Shown here one piece after another: positions 17,618 through 27,200 of a stretch of DNA of 64,000 nucleotides (positions within the stretch are counted from its first letter, which is position 1; every line of letters starts with the position of its first letter). The stretch is taken from NCBI GenBank assembly GCA_963809765.1, contig CAWEKT010000003.1, positions 248,001-312,000 of the forward strand, written 5' to 3'. The translations under genes were made by a program, and so were the position numbers. Source of the stretch: JACVRM01 sp963809765 (GTDB lineage: Bacteria > Actinomycetota > Thermoleophilia > Gaiellales > Gaiellaceae). The notes below the pieces were generated by a model. The model was not told the DNA's origin, searched no databases, and saw only the letters and a list, made by a program, of their open reading frames with translations.

Positions 17618-18275
17618 GTGATCCGCGTCCTGCTCGCCGACGACCAGCGGCTCGTGCGCTCGGGCTTCCGCATGATCCTCGCGCGCCGAGCCCGAGCATC
17701 GAGGTCGTCGGCGAGGCCGGCGACGGCGTCGAGGCGGTCGCGCTCGCGCGGGAGCTGCGGCCCGACGTCGTGCTCATGGACGTGCGCATGCCGCGCGTCG
17801 ACGGCATCGAGGCGACGCGTCGGATCACCGCGCGGCGCCGACGCCGCCGCGGGTGCTCGTGCTGACGACGTTCGACCTCGACGAGTACGTCTACGCGGCC
17901 CTGCGCGCCGGCGCCAGCGGCTTCCTGCTCAAGGACGCGCCCGAGGAGCAGCTGCTCGCGCGCGATCCGGGTCGTCGCCGACGGCGGCTCGCTGTTCGCG
18001 CCGTCGGTGACGCGCCGCCTGATCGAGCGCTTCGCCGGCGCGCCGACGCCGCCGCCGCCGCCGGCGCTCGACGAGCTGACGCCGCGCGAGCTCGAGGTGC
18101 TGCGCCTGCTCGCGCGCGGCCTCTCGAACGCCGAGATCGCCGCCGAGCTCGTCGTCAGCGAGCACACGGTGAAGACGCACGTGGCGCGCATCCTCGCCAA
18201 GCTCGGCCTGCGCGACCGCACGCAGGCGGTGGTCGCTCGCCTACGAGTCGGGCTGGTGCGACCCGGCAGTGGCAC
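17618..18275 (+). CDS. NarL/FixJ (LuxR-type) response regulator (frameshifted)
   Basis: Start GTG at 17618 (VIRVLLADDQRLVRSGFRMIL, acidic pocket DD). The receiver domain continues with LRPDVVLMDVRMPRVDGIEA (phospho-acceptor Asp in VLMDV) and VLVLTTFDLDEYVYAALRAG with the signalling Thr and the K of FLLKDAP. The LuxR-type HTH is LTPRELEVLRLLARGLSNAEI, then VSEHTVKTHVARILAKLGLRDR. Shifts near 17690, 17845 and 17960 break the frame, and the stop is blurred by a further shift, so the end is approximate. The kinase is immediately upstream. The divergently transcribed lipoprotein upstream of the kinase is a plausible target. Confidence 0.78.
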
Positions 18276-18300
18276 CGACGCAGGAGGGGCCCCGCCGCGG

Positions 18301-18918
18301 TCAGGTGTCCAGACCGAACGCGCCGTACGCGGGCTTGCCGGCGCGCTCGTACCTGGACATGACCACGCCGGTGCCCGACGTCCGGCTCTCCGTCAGACGC
18401 AGCGCCGACGGCATCGCACCCTGCTCGAAGAGCCGCTTGCCCGTGCCGACCACGACCGGGAACGTCAGCACGTTGAACGCATCGACCAGGTCGTGGGCGA
18501 TCAGCGTCTGGATCAGGTTCCCGCTGCCGTGCACCTGCAGCTCGTCCCCCCGCTCGGCCTTCAGCGCCGCCACCTCGGTCGGCACGTCGCGGATCAGCGT
18601 CGAGTTCTGCCAGTCCGCCTGCTCCAGCGAGCGCGAGGCGACGTACTTCGGCAGCGAGTTGAGCTTCGTGGCGACGGGGTCGTTGTCGTCGGTCACGTGC
18701 GGCCAGTGGCGGATGAAGATGTCGTACGTCCTGCGCCCGAGCAGGAACGCGCTCGGGTGCTGGAACACCTCGTCCATGAAGGCGCCCGTCTCCTCGTCGA
18801 AGTGCGGCACGAGCCAGCCGCCGTGCTCGAAGCCGCCGTCGCGGTCCTCGTCCGGCCCGCCCGGGGCCTGCACGACGCCGTCCAATGTCACGAAGGTGGT
18901 CACCACCAGCTTGCTCAT
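18301..18918 (-). CDS. Dihydrofolate-reductase-like (RibD C-terminal domain) protein
   Basis: 205 residues from ATG at 18918, with GGAGAGAAACC upstream giving a ribosome site. It shows the DHFR/RibD fold: an opening strand KLVVTTFVTLDGVVQAPGG, FLLGRRTYDIFIRHWP, HGSGNLIQTLIAHDLVDAFN (nucleotide-binding loop) and LTFPVVVGTGKRLF. This stand-alone family is widespread in Actinomycetota as NADPH-dependent reductases of unknown substrate (YwjB/YyaP group). It is not part of a riboflavin operon here. It converges on the response regulator. Confidence 0.88.
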   Translation of the reverse strand: MSKLVVTTFVTLDGVVQAPGGPDEDRDGGFEHGGWLVPHFDEETGAFMDEVFQHPSAFLLGRRTYDIFIRHWPHVTDDNDPVATKLNSLPKYVASRSLEQADWQNSTLIRDVPTEVAALKAERGDELQVHGSGNLIQTLIAHDLVDAFNVLTFPVVVGTGKRLFEQGAMPSALRLTESRTSGTGVVMSRYERAGKPAYGAFGLDT

Positions 18919-19091
18919 GGTTTCTCTCCTTGGTCGTCGGCTTGCACTGGAGACCCTGAACGAACCGACAACTCATCGGTCGCTCGACCGTCCCTACCTG
19001 CGGGAGTGTCGCCGACCTAAGACGCGGCGACGATCGATCGGAACAGGAGGACCTTCACCGCGAGCGTCCAGAAGCCCCCCGCGACCGAGCC

Positions 19092-19097
19092 TACGAT
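19092..19097 (+). promoter_or_regulatory. TACGAT -10 box, leaderless-type
   Basis: TACGAT ends 6 nt before the ATG at 19104. No Shine-Dalgarno sequence lies in between. Confidence 0.4.
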
Positions 19098-19103
19098 TGG
19101 CCG

Positions 19104-19613
19104 ATGAGGGTGCTGCTCGTGCTCGCGTTCGCGTTGGTGCCTGCCGGCTGGGCAGCCGCAGGGATCGGGACACCCGTGCGTGTGACCCTCGACGGCGTGG
19201 GCGGCGCACGACCCGGAATGAACGCTGCCACGGTGTCGGCGAAATGGGGCGTACAGCTGCGGCCCAACTATGAGGTACGGCCGTCGTGCGGCACGGCCCA
19301 CATCGAGTGGCCGGGGATCGTGGGGCAGGCGATCTTCATGCCGCGCGGGCGGTTCGGCGCCGTCTTCTTCCGGAGTGGAGCCGTCACGGGCAGAGGAGTC
19401 CGGATCGGGTCGACTCTCGCGCAGCTGCGGCGTGCCTATCCGAGCCTCACCTCCCGAGCGGACCGCTACGTCCACGGTGGTCGCAACTACTTCGTGCGGC
19501 GCGCACGCGCCCCACACTGGGAGCTGCGCGTCGACGTGAGCGCGAAGAATCGCGTGACGCAGATCGCGTTCGGCGAGCGCGCGTCCGTACGTCTCGACGA
19601 AGGGTGCGCTTGA
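19104..19613 (+). CDS. Secreted protein of unknown function
   Basis: 169 residues starting at ATG 19104 with a signal peptide (LLVLAFALVPAGWAAAG, cleavage near residue 20). The mature part has two Cys (S-C-G-T; E-G-C-A at the end) and a pattern seen in small actinobacterial secreted proteins: GVGGARPGMNAATVSAKWG, then GVRIGSTLAQLRRAYPSL, where a glycine-led strand precedes an amphipathic helix. This G-(V/I)-x-(I/P)-G-S/M-T motif recurs in stress-related exported proteins, but no family can be named with confidence. It stands alone, followed by about 190 bp before the next gene. Confidence 0.72.
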   Translation: MRVLLVLAFALVPAGWAAAGIGTPVRVTLDGVGGARPGMNAATVSAKWGVQLRPNYEVRPSCGTAHIEWPGIVGQAIFMPRGRFGAVFFRSGAVTGRGVRIGSTLAQLRRAYPSLTSRADRYVHGGRNYFVRRARAPHWELRVDVSAKNRVTQIAFGERASVRLDEGCA

Positions 19614-19802
19614 GGACGCCTGCCGAGATGCACCCGCCGGATGGAGACGCAGGCGGATCTCCTCTCGCGCGGCCGCCGGCCATTGCCTACGCGATTCTCG
19701 ACCACATCGTGGACGGCTACGAGCCGACTCGCCCGCCGATGAGACCAGCCGCCCTCGTCCGTCTGAAGACTTGACCAGCCATCCCCGAGCCGGAGCGTGG
19801 AC

Positions 19803-20189
19803 ATGTTGTTGAACACCGTTGGTGCCATCACTCTCTTCGTCGCGGATCCGCGCCGCGCCCAGGAGTTCTACGAGCGTGCGTTCGAGGCGACGCCGCTCTA
19901 CCAGGACGACGACGCGGCGACATTCAAGTTCGAGAACCTCCTGCTCAACGTGCTGCGCCACGAGGCGGCCCACGAGCTCGTCGAGCCCGCCGCCGTCAGT
20001 AGTGGCGACGCCGGATCGAGCTTCCAGCTCACGGTGTGGGTGGACGACGCCGACGCGGCCTGCGCAGAGCTCGGGCAGCGTGGCGTGTCGTTCCTCAACG
20101 GTCCGGTCGACCGCGACTGGGGCGTGCGGACAGCGGCTTTCGCCGATCCGGACGGCCACGTCTGGGAGGTCGCCCAGCAGCTCGGCTGA
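19803..20189 (+). CDS. VOC family protein
   Basis: 128 residues from ATG at 19803, 7 nt after GGAG; a GTG at 19797 in the same frame would leave no spacing. The VOC pattern runs LFVADPRRAQEFYERAFEAT, then FENLLLNVL, FQLTVWVDDADAACAELGQR and FADPDGHVWEVAQQLG. It is the third such protein in the window. The substrate is unknown. Confidence 0.85.
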   Translation: MLLNTVGAITLFVADPRRAQEFYERAFEATPLYQDDDAATFKFENLLLNVLRHEAAHELVEPAAVSSGDAGSSFQLTVWVDDADAACAELGQRGVSFLNGPVDRDWGVRTAAFADPDGHVWEVAQQLG

Positions 20190-20214
20190 CCGGGCAGCTG
20201 GGCCACGGCTGGCC

Positions 20215-20220
20215 TAGGCT
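20215..20220 (+). promoter_or_regulatory. TAGGCT -10 box
   Basis: TAGGCT ends 8 nt before the ATG at 20229. The same hexamer precedes the cNMP-binding gene at 22849. Confidence 0.35.
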
Positions 20221-20228
20221 CGTGGCGG

Positions 20229-20986
20229 ATGGCGAGCGACGCGACAGCGGCCGGCCGGGTGGCGGTGATCTCGGACGTGCACGGCAACGCAGTGGCGCTC
20301 GCCGCCGTCCTCGCCGAGCTGGCAGCCGAGCCGCCGGACCTCGTCGTCTTCGGCGGCGACCTCACCTGGGGGCCGCAACCCCGGGAGACGCTCGAACACG
20401 TGCAGGCGCTTCAGGCTCCGTTCGTGCTCGTGCGCGGCAACGCCGAGCGGGCGCTCTTCGAGCTTCGCGCCGACCCCTCGCGCGAGCGGCGCCCGCGTGA
20501 GCAATGGCTTGTCGATCTCCACACCGAAGCCGACATCGCGTTCCTGGAGGAGGCCGTCGACGGGTCATCCGTCGACGTGGCGGGCTCGGCCCGGTGCGCT
20601 TCTGCCACGGGTCGCCGCGCAGCGACGAGGAGCTGATCACGCCCGCGACGCCGCCCGAACGGCTCGCGGACGCCACGGCGGGTTGCGCCGAGCGCGTGCT
20701 CGTCAGCGCGCACACGCACCTGCAGTTCGACCGACAGCTCGATGGCCTGCGGAGCGTGAACGCCGGGAGCGTCGGCATGCCGTACATGGGGACGGCGGGC
20801 GCCTTCTGGGCAATCCTCGGCCCCGATGTCGAACTGCGGCGCACCGACTACGACGTCGACGAGGCGGTCAGGCAGTACCGGGCGACGGACGACCCGCTCG
20901 CGGAGCAGATGGTGGAGGTGCTGCTGACGCCCCCGACGCCCGACGAGGTCATCGAGCACGCCGAGCAGCTGGAGTTCTCCGGCTAG
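20229..20986 (+). CDS. Calcineurin-like metallophosphoesterase (frameshifted)
   Basis: About 252 residues from ATG at 20229. Metal-binding motifs are in order: VAVISDVHGNAVAL (D-x-H), LVVFGGDLTWGP (GD), FVLVRGNAER (GN-E) and, after a shift near 20595, FCHGSPRSDEE (H) and VLVSAHTHLQFDRQL (H-x-H), with VNAGSVGMPYMG closing the site. This is the YfcE/MJ0936-type phosphodiesterase subfamily, which hydrolyses cyclic nucleotides or phosphodiesters with two metals; a role in cyclic nucleotide turnover next to so many cyclase genes is possible but unproven. It overlaps the convergent SRPBCC gene by 4 bp. Confidence 0.85.
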
Positions 20987-21390
20987 GCCGACGCCGCTTT
21001 CGCCAGGCGCTTGGCCGAGTCCCGTAGGGCGAGCACGAGGATCACCGAGGTGAAGAGGCCCGCGCGGTCGTACGTGGAACGCCAGCGGATCGTCGTGCCT
21101 CCTCCCGGCGCGTCCTCGAGCGTGACGGTGGAGCGGTAGCCCTCCACCTTCATGCCGCCCAGCAGCTCGTAGCCCAGCCGCTCGCCGGGCTCCCACACGG
21201 TGATGCGCTCGCGCACGCGAAAGCCACGCCCGGCGAGCATGCGGACCGCGCCCGGCCCGAGCTCGCCCCCGCCCTCGACCTCCGTCTCCGACCAGGATCC
21301 CCAGCGCGGCCAGGCCTCCGCCTCGGCGAGCAGCGCCCAGACGGCGTCCCGCGAGCCGGCGGCCGTCGCAACTGACTCGATCGTCTTCAC
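20983..21390 (-). CDS. SRPBCC family protein
   Basis: 135 residues from GTG at 21390 (VKTIESVATAAGSRDAVWALL). A longer frame to 21468 is possible but its first 26 codons are arginine-rich and unlike the family. Conserved features are AWPRWGSWSETEVEG, the strand pair VRMLAGRGFRVRERITVWEP, and the C-terminal helix SVILVLALRDSAKRLAKAA. It is the polyketide cyclase/dehydrase type and the second such protein in the window. The ligand is unknown. Confidence 0.8.
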   Translation of the reverse strand: MKTIESVATAAGSRDAVWALLAEAEAWPRWGSWSETEVEGGGELGPGAVRMLAGRGFRVRERITVWEPGERLGYELLGGMKVEGYRSTVTLEDAPGGGTTIRWRSTYDRAGLFTSVILVLALRDSAKRLAKAASA

Positions 21391-21470
21391 CGCGCGAGTA
21401 TGTGCGAGCCGGCGAGCCGGGTACCGCTTCAACCGGCCGCGACTCGCGGAGATGCGGCAGGGTTCCACTC

Positions 21471-22790
21471 ATGACCGACGCCACGATTCACGAGCGGCCG
21501 GCCGAGCTCCTTCAACACCTGCTGCGTTTCGACACCACGAACCCGCCCGGCGCCGAGCGCGAGTGCATCGAGTGGATCGCGCGGCTGCTCGAGACGGCCG
21601 GCTGCGAGACGCGGTTCGTCGCCGACGACCCAGAGCGCCCGAACCTCGTCGCCCGCTTGCCGGGCGCGGGTCAGGCGCCGCCGCTCCTCCTCTATGGCCA
21701 CGTGGACGTCGTGCCGGCGAAGGGCGAGTGGCAGCACCCGCCATTCGGAGGCGACATCGCCGACGGCTACATCTGGGGCCGAGGTGCGCTCGACATGAAA
21801 GGCGGCGTGGCCATGCTGTTGGCCGCCTTCCTGCGCGCCGCCGCCGCCGACGCGCCGCCGCCCGGCGACGTCATCCTCTGCATCCTCAGCGACGAGGAGG
21901 CCGGCGGCGACGTCGGCGCGCGCTTCCTCGCCGACAAGCACCCCGAGCTGTTCGAGGGCGTCCGCTTCGCTCTCGGCGAGTTCGGCGGGTTCACGATCGA
22001 GCTGGCGGGCCGCCGCTTCTACCCGATCGCGGTGGGCGAGAAGCAGCTCTGCTGGGTTCGCGCCACGGTGCGCGGGCCCGCCGGCCACGGGTCGATGCCC
22101 GTGCGCGACGGGGCCATGGGCAAGCTCGGCCGGCTGCTCCGCAACCTCTCGCGCCGACGGCTGCCAACGCATGTCACGCCGGTCGCCCGCATGCAGATCG
22201 AGGCGATCGCCCGCGAGCTCCCGCGCCCCGCGTCGTTGCTCATCCGCTCGCTCTTGCAGCCGAGGCTCACCGACCGCGTGCTCGACCGGCTCGGCGACCG
22301 CGCAGTGCTGTTCGATGCCGTGCTGCACAACACCGTCAGCCCGACCATGGTCGAGGGCGGTCACGCGCCCAACGTCATCCCGGGCGAGGTCTCGGTCGGG
22401 CTGGACTGCCGGCTGCTGCCGGGCTTCGGGCCGGAGGACGTCTTCGCCGAGCTACGGGCCGCGGGCGGTGTCGACGTCGAGCTCGAGGTGGTCCGTCACG
22501 ACCCCGGGCCGCCGGCACCGGACATGGGCCTGTACGAGACGCTCGCCGAGGTGCTGAGGGAGCTCGACCCGTCCGCGAAACCGGTGCCGCTCCTGCTCGT
22601 CGGGGTCACGGACGGACGGCACCTTGCTCGCGTCGGCATCCAGACCTACGGGTTCCTGCCGATGCAGCTGCCGCCCGAGCTCCGCTTCCTGGAGCTGGTC
22701 CACGCCGAGAACGAGCGCATCCCAGTGGAGACGGTGGAGTTCGGAACGACGGCGATCCGCCGCGTGCTCGAGCGCTTCGGCCCGCGGTGA
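21471..22790 (+). CDS. M20 family metallopeptidase/deacylase
   Basis: 439 residues from ATG at 21471 (MTDATIHERPAELLQHLLRF). Zinc ligands and catalytic residues of the ArgE/DapE/ACY1 family are visible: LLLYGHVDVVPA (H, D), GRGALDMKGGVAML (bridging D), CILSDEEAGGDVG (catalytic E-E), with a dimerisation domain after residue 200 (VRATVRGPAGHGSMPVRDG) and the C-terminal T-D-G-R-H-L zinc region. The class is exopeptidase or N-acyl-amino-acid deacylase; the exact substrate is open. It stands about 60 bp upstream of a cNMP-binding gene on the same strand. Confidence 0.9.
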   Translation: MTDATIHERPAELLQHLLRFDTTNPPGAERECIEWIARLLETAGCETRFVADDPERPNLVARLPGAGQAPPLLLYGHVDVVPAKGEWQHPPFGGDIADGYIWGRGALDMKGGVAMLLAAFLRAAAADAPPPGDVILCILSDEEAGGDVGARFLADKHPELFEGVRFALGEFGGFTIELAGRRFYPIAVGEKQLCWVRATVRGPAGHGSMPVRDGAMGKLGRLLRNLSRRRLPTHVTPVARMQIEAIARELPRPASLLIRSLLQPRLTDRVLDRLGDRAVLFDAVLHNTVSPTMVEGGHAPNVIPGEVSVGLDCRLLPGFGPEDVFAELRAAGGVDVELEVVRHDPGPPAPDMGLYETLAEVLRELDPSAKPVPLLLVGVTDGRHLARVGIQTYGFLPMQLPPELRFLELVHAENERIPVETVEFGTTAIRRVLERFGPR

Positions 22791-22836
22791 GCCGGTAACG
22801 CCTGCCGCAGACGAAGACGCGTGGAGCCGAGCGGAT

Positions 22837-22842
22837 TAGGCT
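22837..22842 (+). promoter_or_regulatory. TAGGCT -10 box, leaderless-type
   Basis: TAGGCT ends 6 nt before the GTG at 22849, with no Shine-Dalgarno sequence between. Confidence 0.4.
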
Positions 22843-22848
22843 TGTGCG

Positions 22849-23265
22849 GTGCGCCTCTCCGGCGAGCGCAAGACGGACCTGCTGCACTCGATCCCGCTCT
22901 TCAGCGGCTGCTCGCGCGAGGAGCTCGAGGCGGTCGCCCGCGTCACCGACGAGCTCACGCTCCCCGCCGGCCGAGTGCTCATGCAGGAGGGCGCCGCCGG
23001 CCGTGAGCTGATCGTGCTCGTCGACGGCGAGGTCCAGGTCGAGCGGGGCGGCGAGGCGATCGGGGCCATGAGCGGCGGCGACTTCATCGGCGAACTCGCA
23101 CTCGTGCTGCACCGGCCGCGGACGGCGACGGTGACCGCCACGACGGAGGTGCGCATCCTCGCCCTCGAAGCGCGGCAATTCGAGCGGCTGCTCGAGGACG
23201 TTCCGACCATCGCCACGAAGGTCCTCAAGGCAGTTGCCGAGCGGCTGCCGCCCGAAGACCTCTAG
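22849..23265 (+). CDS. Stand-alone cyclic-nucleotide-binding protein
   Basis: 138 residues from GTG. Only a CRP-type beta-roll is present: LFSGCSREELEAVARVTDEL, LPAGRVLMQEGAAGRELIVL, GGDFIGELALVLHRPRTATV (phosphate-binding cassette with E and R), and a C-terminal helix FERLLEDVPTIATKVLKAV. No HTH or enzyme domain is fused, so it may act as a cNMP-dependent partner protein. It is a clear paralogue of the 9931-10347 product, with the same length and the same ERLP-(S/P)-ED ending. A hairpin terminator follows 13 bp after the stop. Confidence 0.87.
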   Translation: MRLSGERKTDLLHSIPLFSGCSREELEAVARVTDELTLPAGRVLMQEGAAGRELIVLVDGEVQVERGGEAIGAMSGGDFIGELALVLHRPRTATVTATTEVRILALEARQFERLLEDVPTIATKVLKAVAERLPPEDL

Positions 23266-23277
23266 CCGGGCGCAAGG

Positions 23278-23304
23278 CGTGGGACGGGCGAGCCCCATCC
23301 CACG
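23278..23304 (+). terminator. Hairpin terminator
   Basis: CGTGGGA (23278-23284) pairs with TCCCACG (23298-23304), with an inner GGGC/GCCC stem. It follows the stop of the cNMP-binding gene. Confidence 0.65.
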
Positions 23305-23426
23305 TTCGCGGCGACCCGACTCACCCTCCGAGTGGCGGGCGGCAGCGACCTCAGCAGGCACGTGAGCACCGCGCCGTCGCCCGGACGGCCTACAGTGCCG
23401 CTTCCGCCACCTAGAGAGGGGAAGCG

Positions 23427-24196
23427 ATGCGAAGGATCCTCGCGGCCTCGACGGCCGCACTCACACTGCTGCGTGTTCACCGGCACCGCGCAGGCGATCT
23501 TCGGCGGCGAGCCCGACGGCAACCGCCATCCGAACGTCGGCGCCTTGCTCGCGCCGCAGGCGTACCCGGACGGCACCTGGGCGAGCTGCACCGGCACGCT
23601 GATCGCACCGAAGGTGTTCCTCACGGCTGCGCACTGCGACTGGGGCCTGACGCGCATGGCCGTGACGTTCGACTCGGTCTACGACGCCGACACCGGCACG
23701 GAGCACTGGGGCACGTGGTACGCCGATCCGCGGTTCAGCGGCGCCCAGGGCGACCCGTTCGACCTGGCGGTCGTCGTGCTGGACAAGGCGCCGAGGGGCA
23801 TCACGCCTGCGCGCCTGCCGACGGCCGACTCGCTCGCGAACCTGCCGTCGACCCAGGGGTTCACGTCTGTCGGCTACGGCGCGCAGTCGGTCGTGATCGA
23901 CGGCGGCCCGGTCGTTCCAGTACGCGGACATTCGCTACGTGGCCACGAGCGACACGCTGCATGCCATCAACAAGGCGTGGCTGCGGATCTCGATGAACCC
24001 GTCGCTCGGCGACGGCGGTACCTGCTATGGCGACTCCGGCGGGCCGAACTTCCTCGGCGCGGGGTCGACGGAGACGAACATCGTGGCGGCCGTCACGGTC
24101 ACCGGCGACACGATGTGCCGGTCCACGAACGTGGTCTACCGGCTCGACACGCAGTCGGCCCGCAGCTTCCTGGGCCAGTTCGTGACGCTGCCGTAG
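23427..24196 (+). CDS. Secreted trypsin-like (S1) serine protease (frameshifted)
   Basis: About 256 residues from ATG at 23427, preceded by GAGAGGGGAAGC. The signal peptide (RRILAASTAALTLL) is cut by a shift near 23472; the mature start would be near AIFGGEPDGNRHPNVGALL. The catalytic triad is visible: FLTAAHCDW (His), GDPFDLAVVVLDKAP (Asp) and, after a second shift near 23915, TCYGDSGGPNFLG (Ser, oxyanion loop). Three Cys pairs are likely (C-T-G-T-L, AAHC; T-C-Y; M-C-R). It is an extracellular protease, convergent with the giant protein gene at 24236 and a possible processing enzyme for it (inference). Confidence 0.83.
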
Positions 24197-24204
24197 GGCT
24201 ATCG

Positions 24205-24231
24205 GGCGGCGGTCGCCTCGCGGCCGCCGCC
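24205..24231. terminator. Bidirectional hairpin terminator
   Basis: GGCGGCGG (24205-24212) pairs with CCGCCGCC (24224-24231). It sits between the convergent stops of the serine protease (24196) and the first giant gene (24236). Confidence 0.65.
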
Positions 24232-24235
24232 TGAT

Positions 24236-27200
24236 CTACGGCTTGTGCGCGCCGGCGGCGTCGATCTCGACGGTGCCGCTGCCGGACACGTAGATCTGGA
24301 GCGTCCCCGATGAAACGGCCGGGTGCGTGAACGTGATCAGCTGGCCCGGGCTGCCGCGTGGCGGCGGCGAGGCTGCTCGTCACGCGCGTGCTGCCGTTCC
24401 AGCGCAGCTGGATCGTGCCGCCGCCCGGCAGCTTCGTGACCACGACGCCGATCACCCGGCCGGTGAGGCTGACGGAGAGCGACGAGCCGACCGTCGACGT
24501 CCTGCTCGCCCGGCCCGCGTAGAGGTCGGCGGCGTTGATCGTCGTCCAGGTACCTGCGCGCGTCAGGGAAGCGTCGTCGAGCGGTGCGGTCGTGCAGACC
24601 TCCGAGCTCCAGCCCGAGGTGTTGAAGGCGAAGTCGCGCGCCCGCGAGGAGAAGCAGTAGGTCAGGCCGGGTGTAGCGGTGAAGGTCGCGTTCAGCGCGG
24701 TCGTCTGCGTCTGCCAGGTCGTGAAGGAGCCGAAGCTCGAGGAGTTGGAGCTCGCCGTCCGGTAGCGCACGTCGTAGCTCCGCGGCCCCGACGCGTTGTC
24801 GGTGGCCGACCAGCTGACCGGGAACGACGGCAGCGTCTGGAACGCCGCCTGCGGCCCCATGGACGGCACCGGTGCCTGCTGGTCGAACTTCCACTCGTTC
24901 ATCTCGACCGGGCTGACGTTCCCGGCGTCGTCGATCGAGGCGGCGTAGAGGCGATTGATCCCCTGCACCGTCACGAACGCGCCGGCACCGAGATAGGCGC
25001 AGCCGGCCGGGATGTTGGAGAAGGTCGCCGGCGGCGTCGCCGGGTTGAGCACGCAGCGGATCGCGGCGACGTTCGAGCCGCCCAGGTCGGACGCAGAGAC
25101 GCGCAGCTTCACGCTGGCGACGTACCAGCCGTTGGCGCCGTCCGGAGTCGCGGGCGTACGGGTGATGGCGGTCTCGGGGCCGGTCGCGTCGATCACGAAG
25201 CCGGTCGTGTGCTCGGCGCCCTTGTCAGTCGTCGCCTGGATGATGTGGACGCCGTCGCCGCTGACGACGAACGGGCCCGTGTACGTATAGGGATCGCCGT
25301 CCAGCAAGTAGGAGATCTCGTCGTCGGACGCCGGCACGAGGCTGAGCGTCACGGTCACCGCGCTGCGGTACCAGCCGTTCGGCGCCTGGGTGCCCGACAG
25401 GCTCGACGTGATCGCCGAGGCGCCGTCAGGCACGACATCCGGCGGCAGCACGAGCGGCTGCAGCTGGATCTTGCGGCTCGCCACGCCGACGTTGCCGGCT
25501 GCGTCGGCGGCCTGCAGGTAGTAGTCGATCTCGATGCAGCTCGACGGCGTGACGAGGCCGCTGGCCGTGTAGCGGTCGCCGACTGCGTTGACGAGGTCGA
25601 CCGTCCGCCAGACGCCGGAGCAGTCGCGATAGAGCAGCACGACCGCCTTGACGACTCCGGGGCCGCCGCCGTCGAGCTTGTCGGCGACGTCGACCGTGAA
25701 GCCGGCGACGCCCGGCGAGACGGTCAGCGCCTGGAGCTGGCCGAGCTGAGGCGCACGCCAGTCGGTCGTCGAGGCGGAGTACAGGATCTTCCCGGCCACG
25801 CGCGAGTAGCGGCGGTGCGTGCCGATGCCCTCCTCCTCGATCACCCCGTCGCTGCGGAAGAGGCCGACGATGAGATTGAGCTTCTGCCGCAGGCCGGTGA
25901 GCCCGCTGAAGGTCGAGATGTGCTGGATCTTGGTCGGGAAGGCCGTCTCACCGACGAGCTCGGGCTCGTTCGCGGCGAGGTCGGTCGTGACGCGGCTGTA
26001 GGCGGCGTTGAAGTTGAGCTCGTCCGCCGGCGACGTCAGGAGCCGGATCAGCGCGCCGTGCGCCAGCAGGCCGCCCGGCTGGGTGACCTCGAGCGAGACC
26101 AGCGGCTCGATCGGCCGGCGCTGGGTCAGCTGCACGCCGCCGTCGGCGCGGTAGTAGCGCCCGTGCGTCGTGTTCACGTTCGTGAAGGTCGGCGAGACGT
26201 CGAAGTCGGCCGACGGCAAGCCCGTGGCCGCGTCGGTCACGAGCGGGAGCGGTGCCGGCGGGGCGGGCGGCGTGCCGGTCCCGAGCCTCGTCATCGGCAG
26301 GCCGTACAGCGTTGTCTGCTGCATGACCTTGGCGTCGTACGGGCCGATGATGCCGAGGTTCGCGAGGTACTCCTGCTTCGCCTGGGCAAGCGCCTGGCCG
26401 ATCGTCATCGTGCCGTCGAGCTTCGGCGCGAGCAGCGCGTGCAACTGCTCGGTGTAGCCGACGACGACGGTGTCGCCGAGGCCGAAGCCGGTGTTGCCGA
26501 TCCAGCCGATCGCGCCGGTGCCGAGCATCGCCTGGGCCCAGTCCTCGCCGAGGAGGTTGCCCGCGCCGAAGACCGCGTTCGAGACGGCGAGACCGGCGTG
26601 GCAGCCGACCGAGAAGGGCAGCCGCCCGGCCATCGCGTTGATGCCGCGCGAGGTGATGTCGGCCGTGTCGACGAGGTTGTTGGCGCGCTGAGCGGCGTCC
26701 TCGGCCGCCGGCAGCAGCCGGTTGTGGTCGAAGTGGGCGTTCAGGGAGGTGAGCCGCGGCACGGAGCCGGTCGTCGGGAAGAGCTGGGCCAGGAACGCCG
26801 CGTCGTCCCAGGTGTCGTTGATGAGCGACCGCGCCTGGGTGCCGAATCTCTGCGCGAACTGCGCCTGCACCTGCTGGGCGCCGTCGGTCAGGAAGTCGTA
26901 CCCGGTCACGAGCGAGCTCGTCGGCGCGACAGCCCCGCCCGAGGCGACGAAGTCGTCAATCGTCCGCGAAATCTCCGCCGGCGTCTCGACCAGACGACCG
27001 CCGGACTGCTCCGGCACGAACAGCTCGCGGCCGAGGAACGACGGCGCTGCCTCTTCCGTGTAGACGTCGTCGGTGAGTAGGAACCCTGCTCCGAGCGAGC
27101 CGCGGTACTGGTTGTTCGTCGTGCCGAGGGCGTCTCGGTACGTCGCCTCGTTGGCCACCTCCGTCTCGTCAGGCGTACGGGCGAACGGGATCATGTCGTC

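Noticed and set aside
24236..24400. Sortase anchor or C-terminal membrane helix at the end of giant 1
   Set aside because: The corrected C-terminus (QIYVSGSGTVEIDAAGAHKP) has neither an LPXTG-like motif nor a hydrophobic segment.
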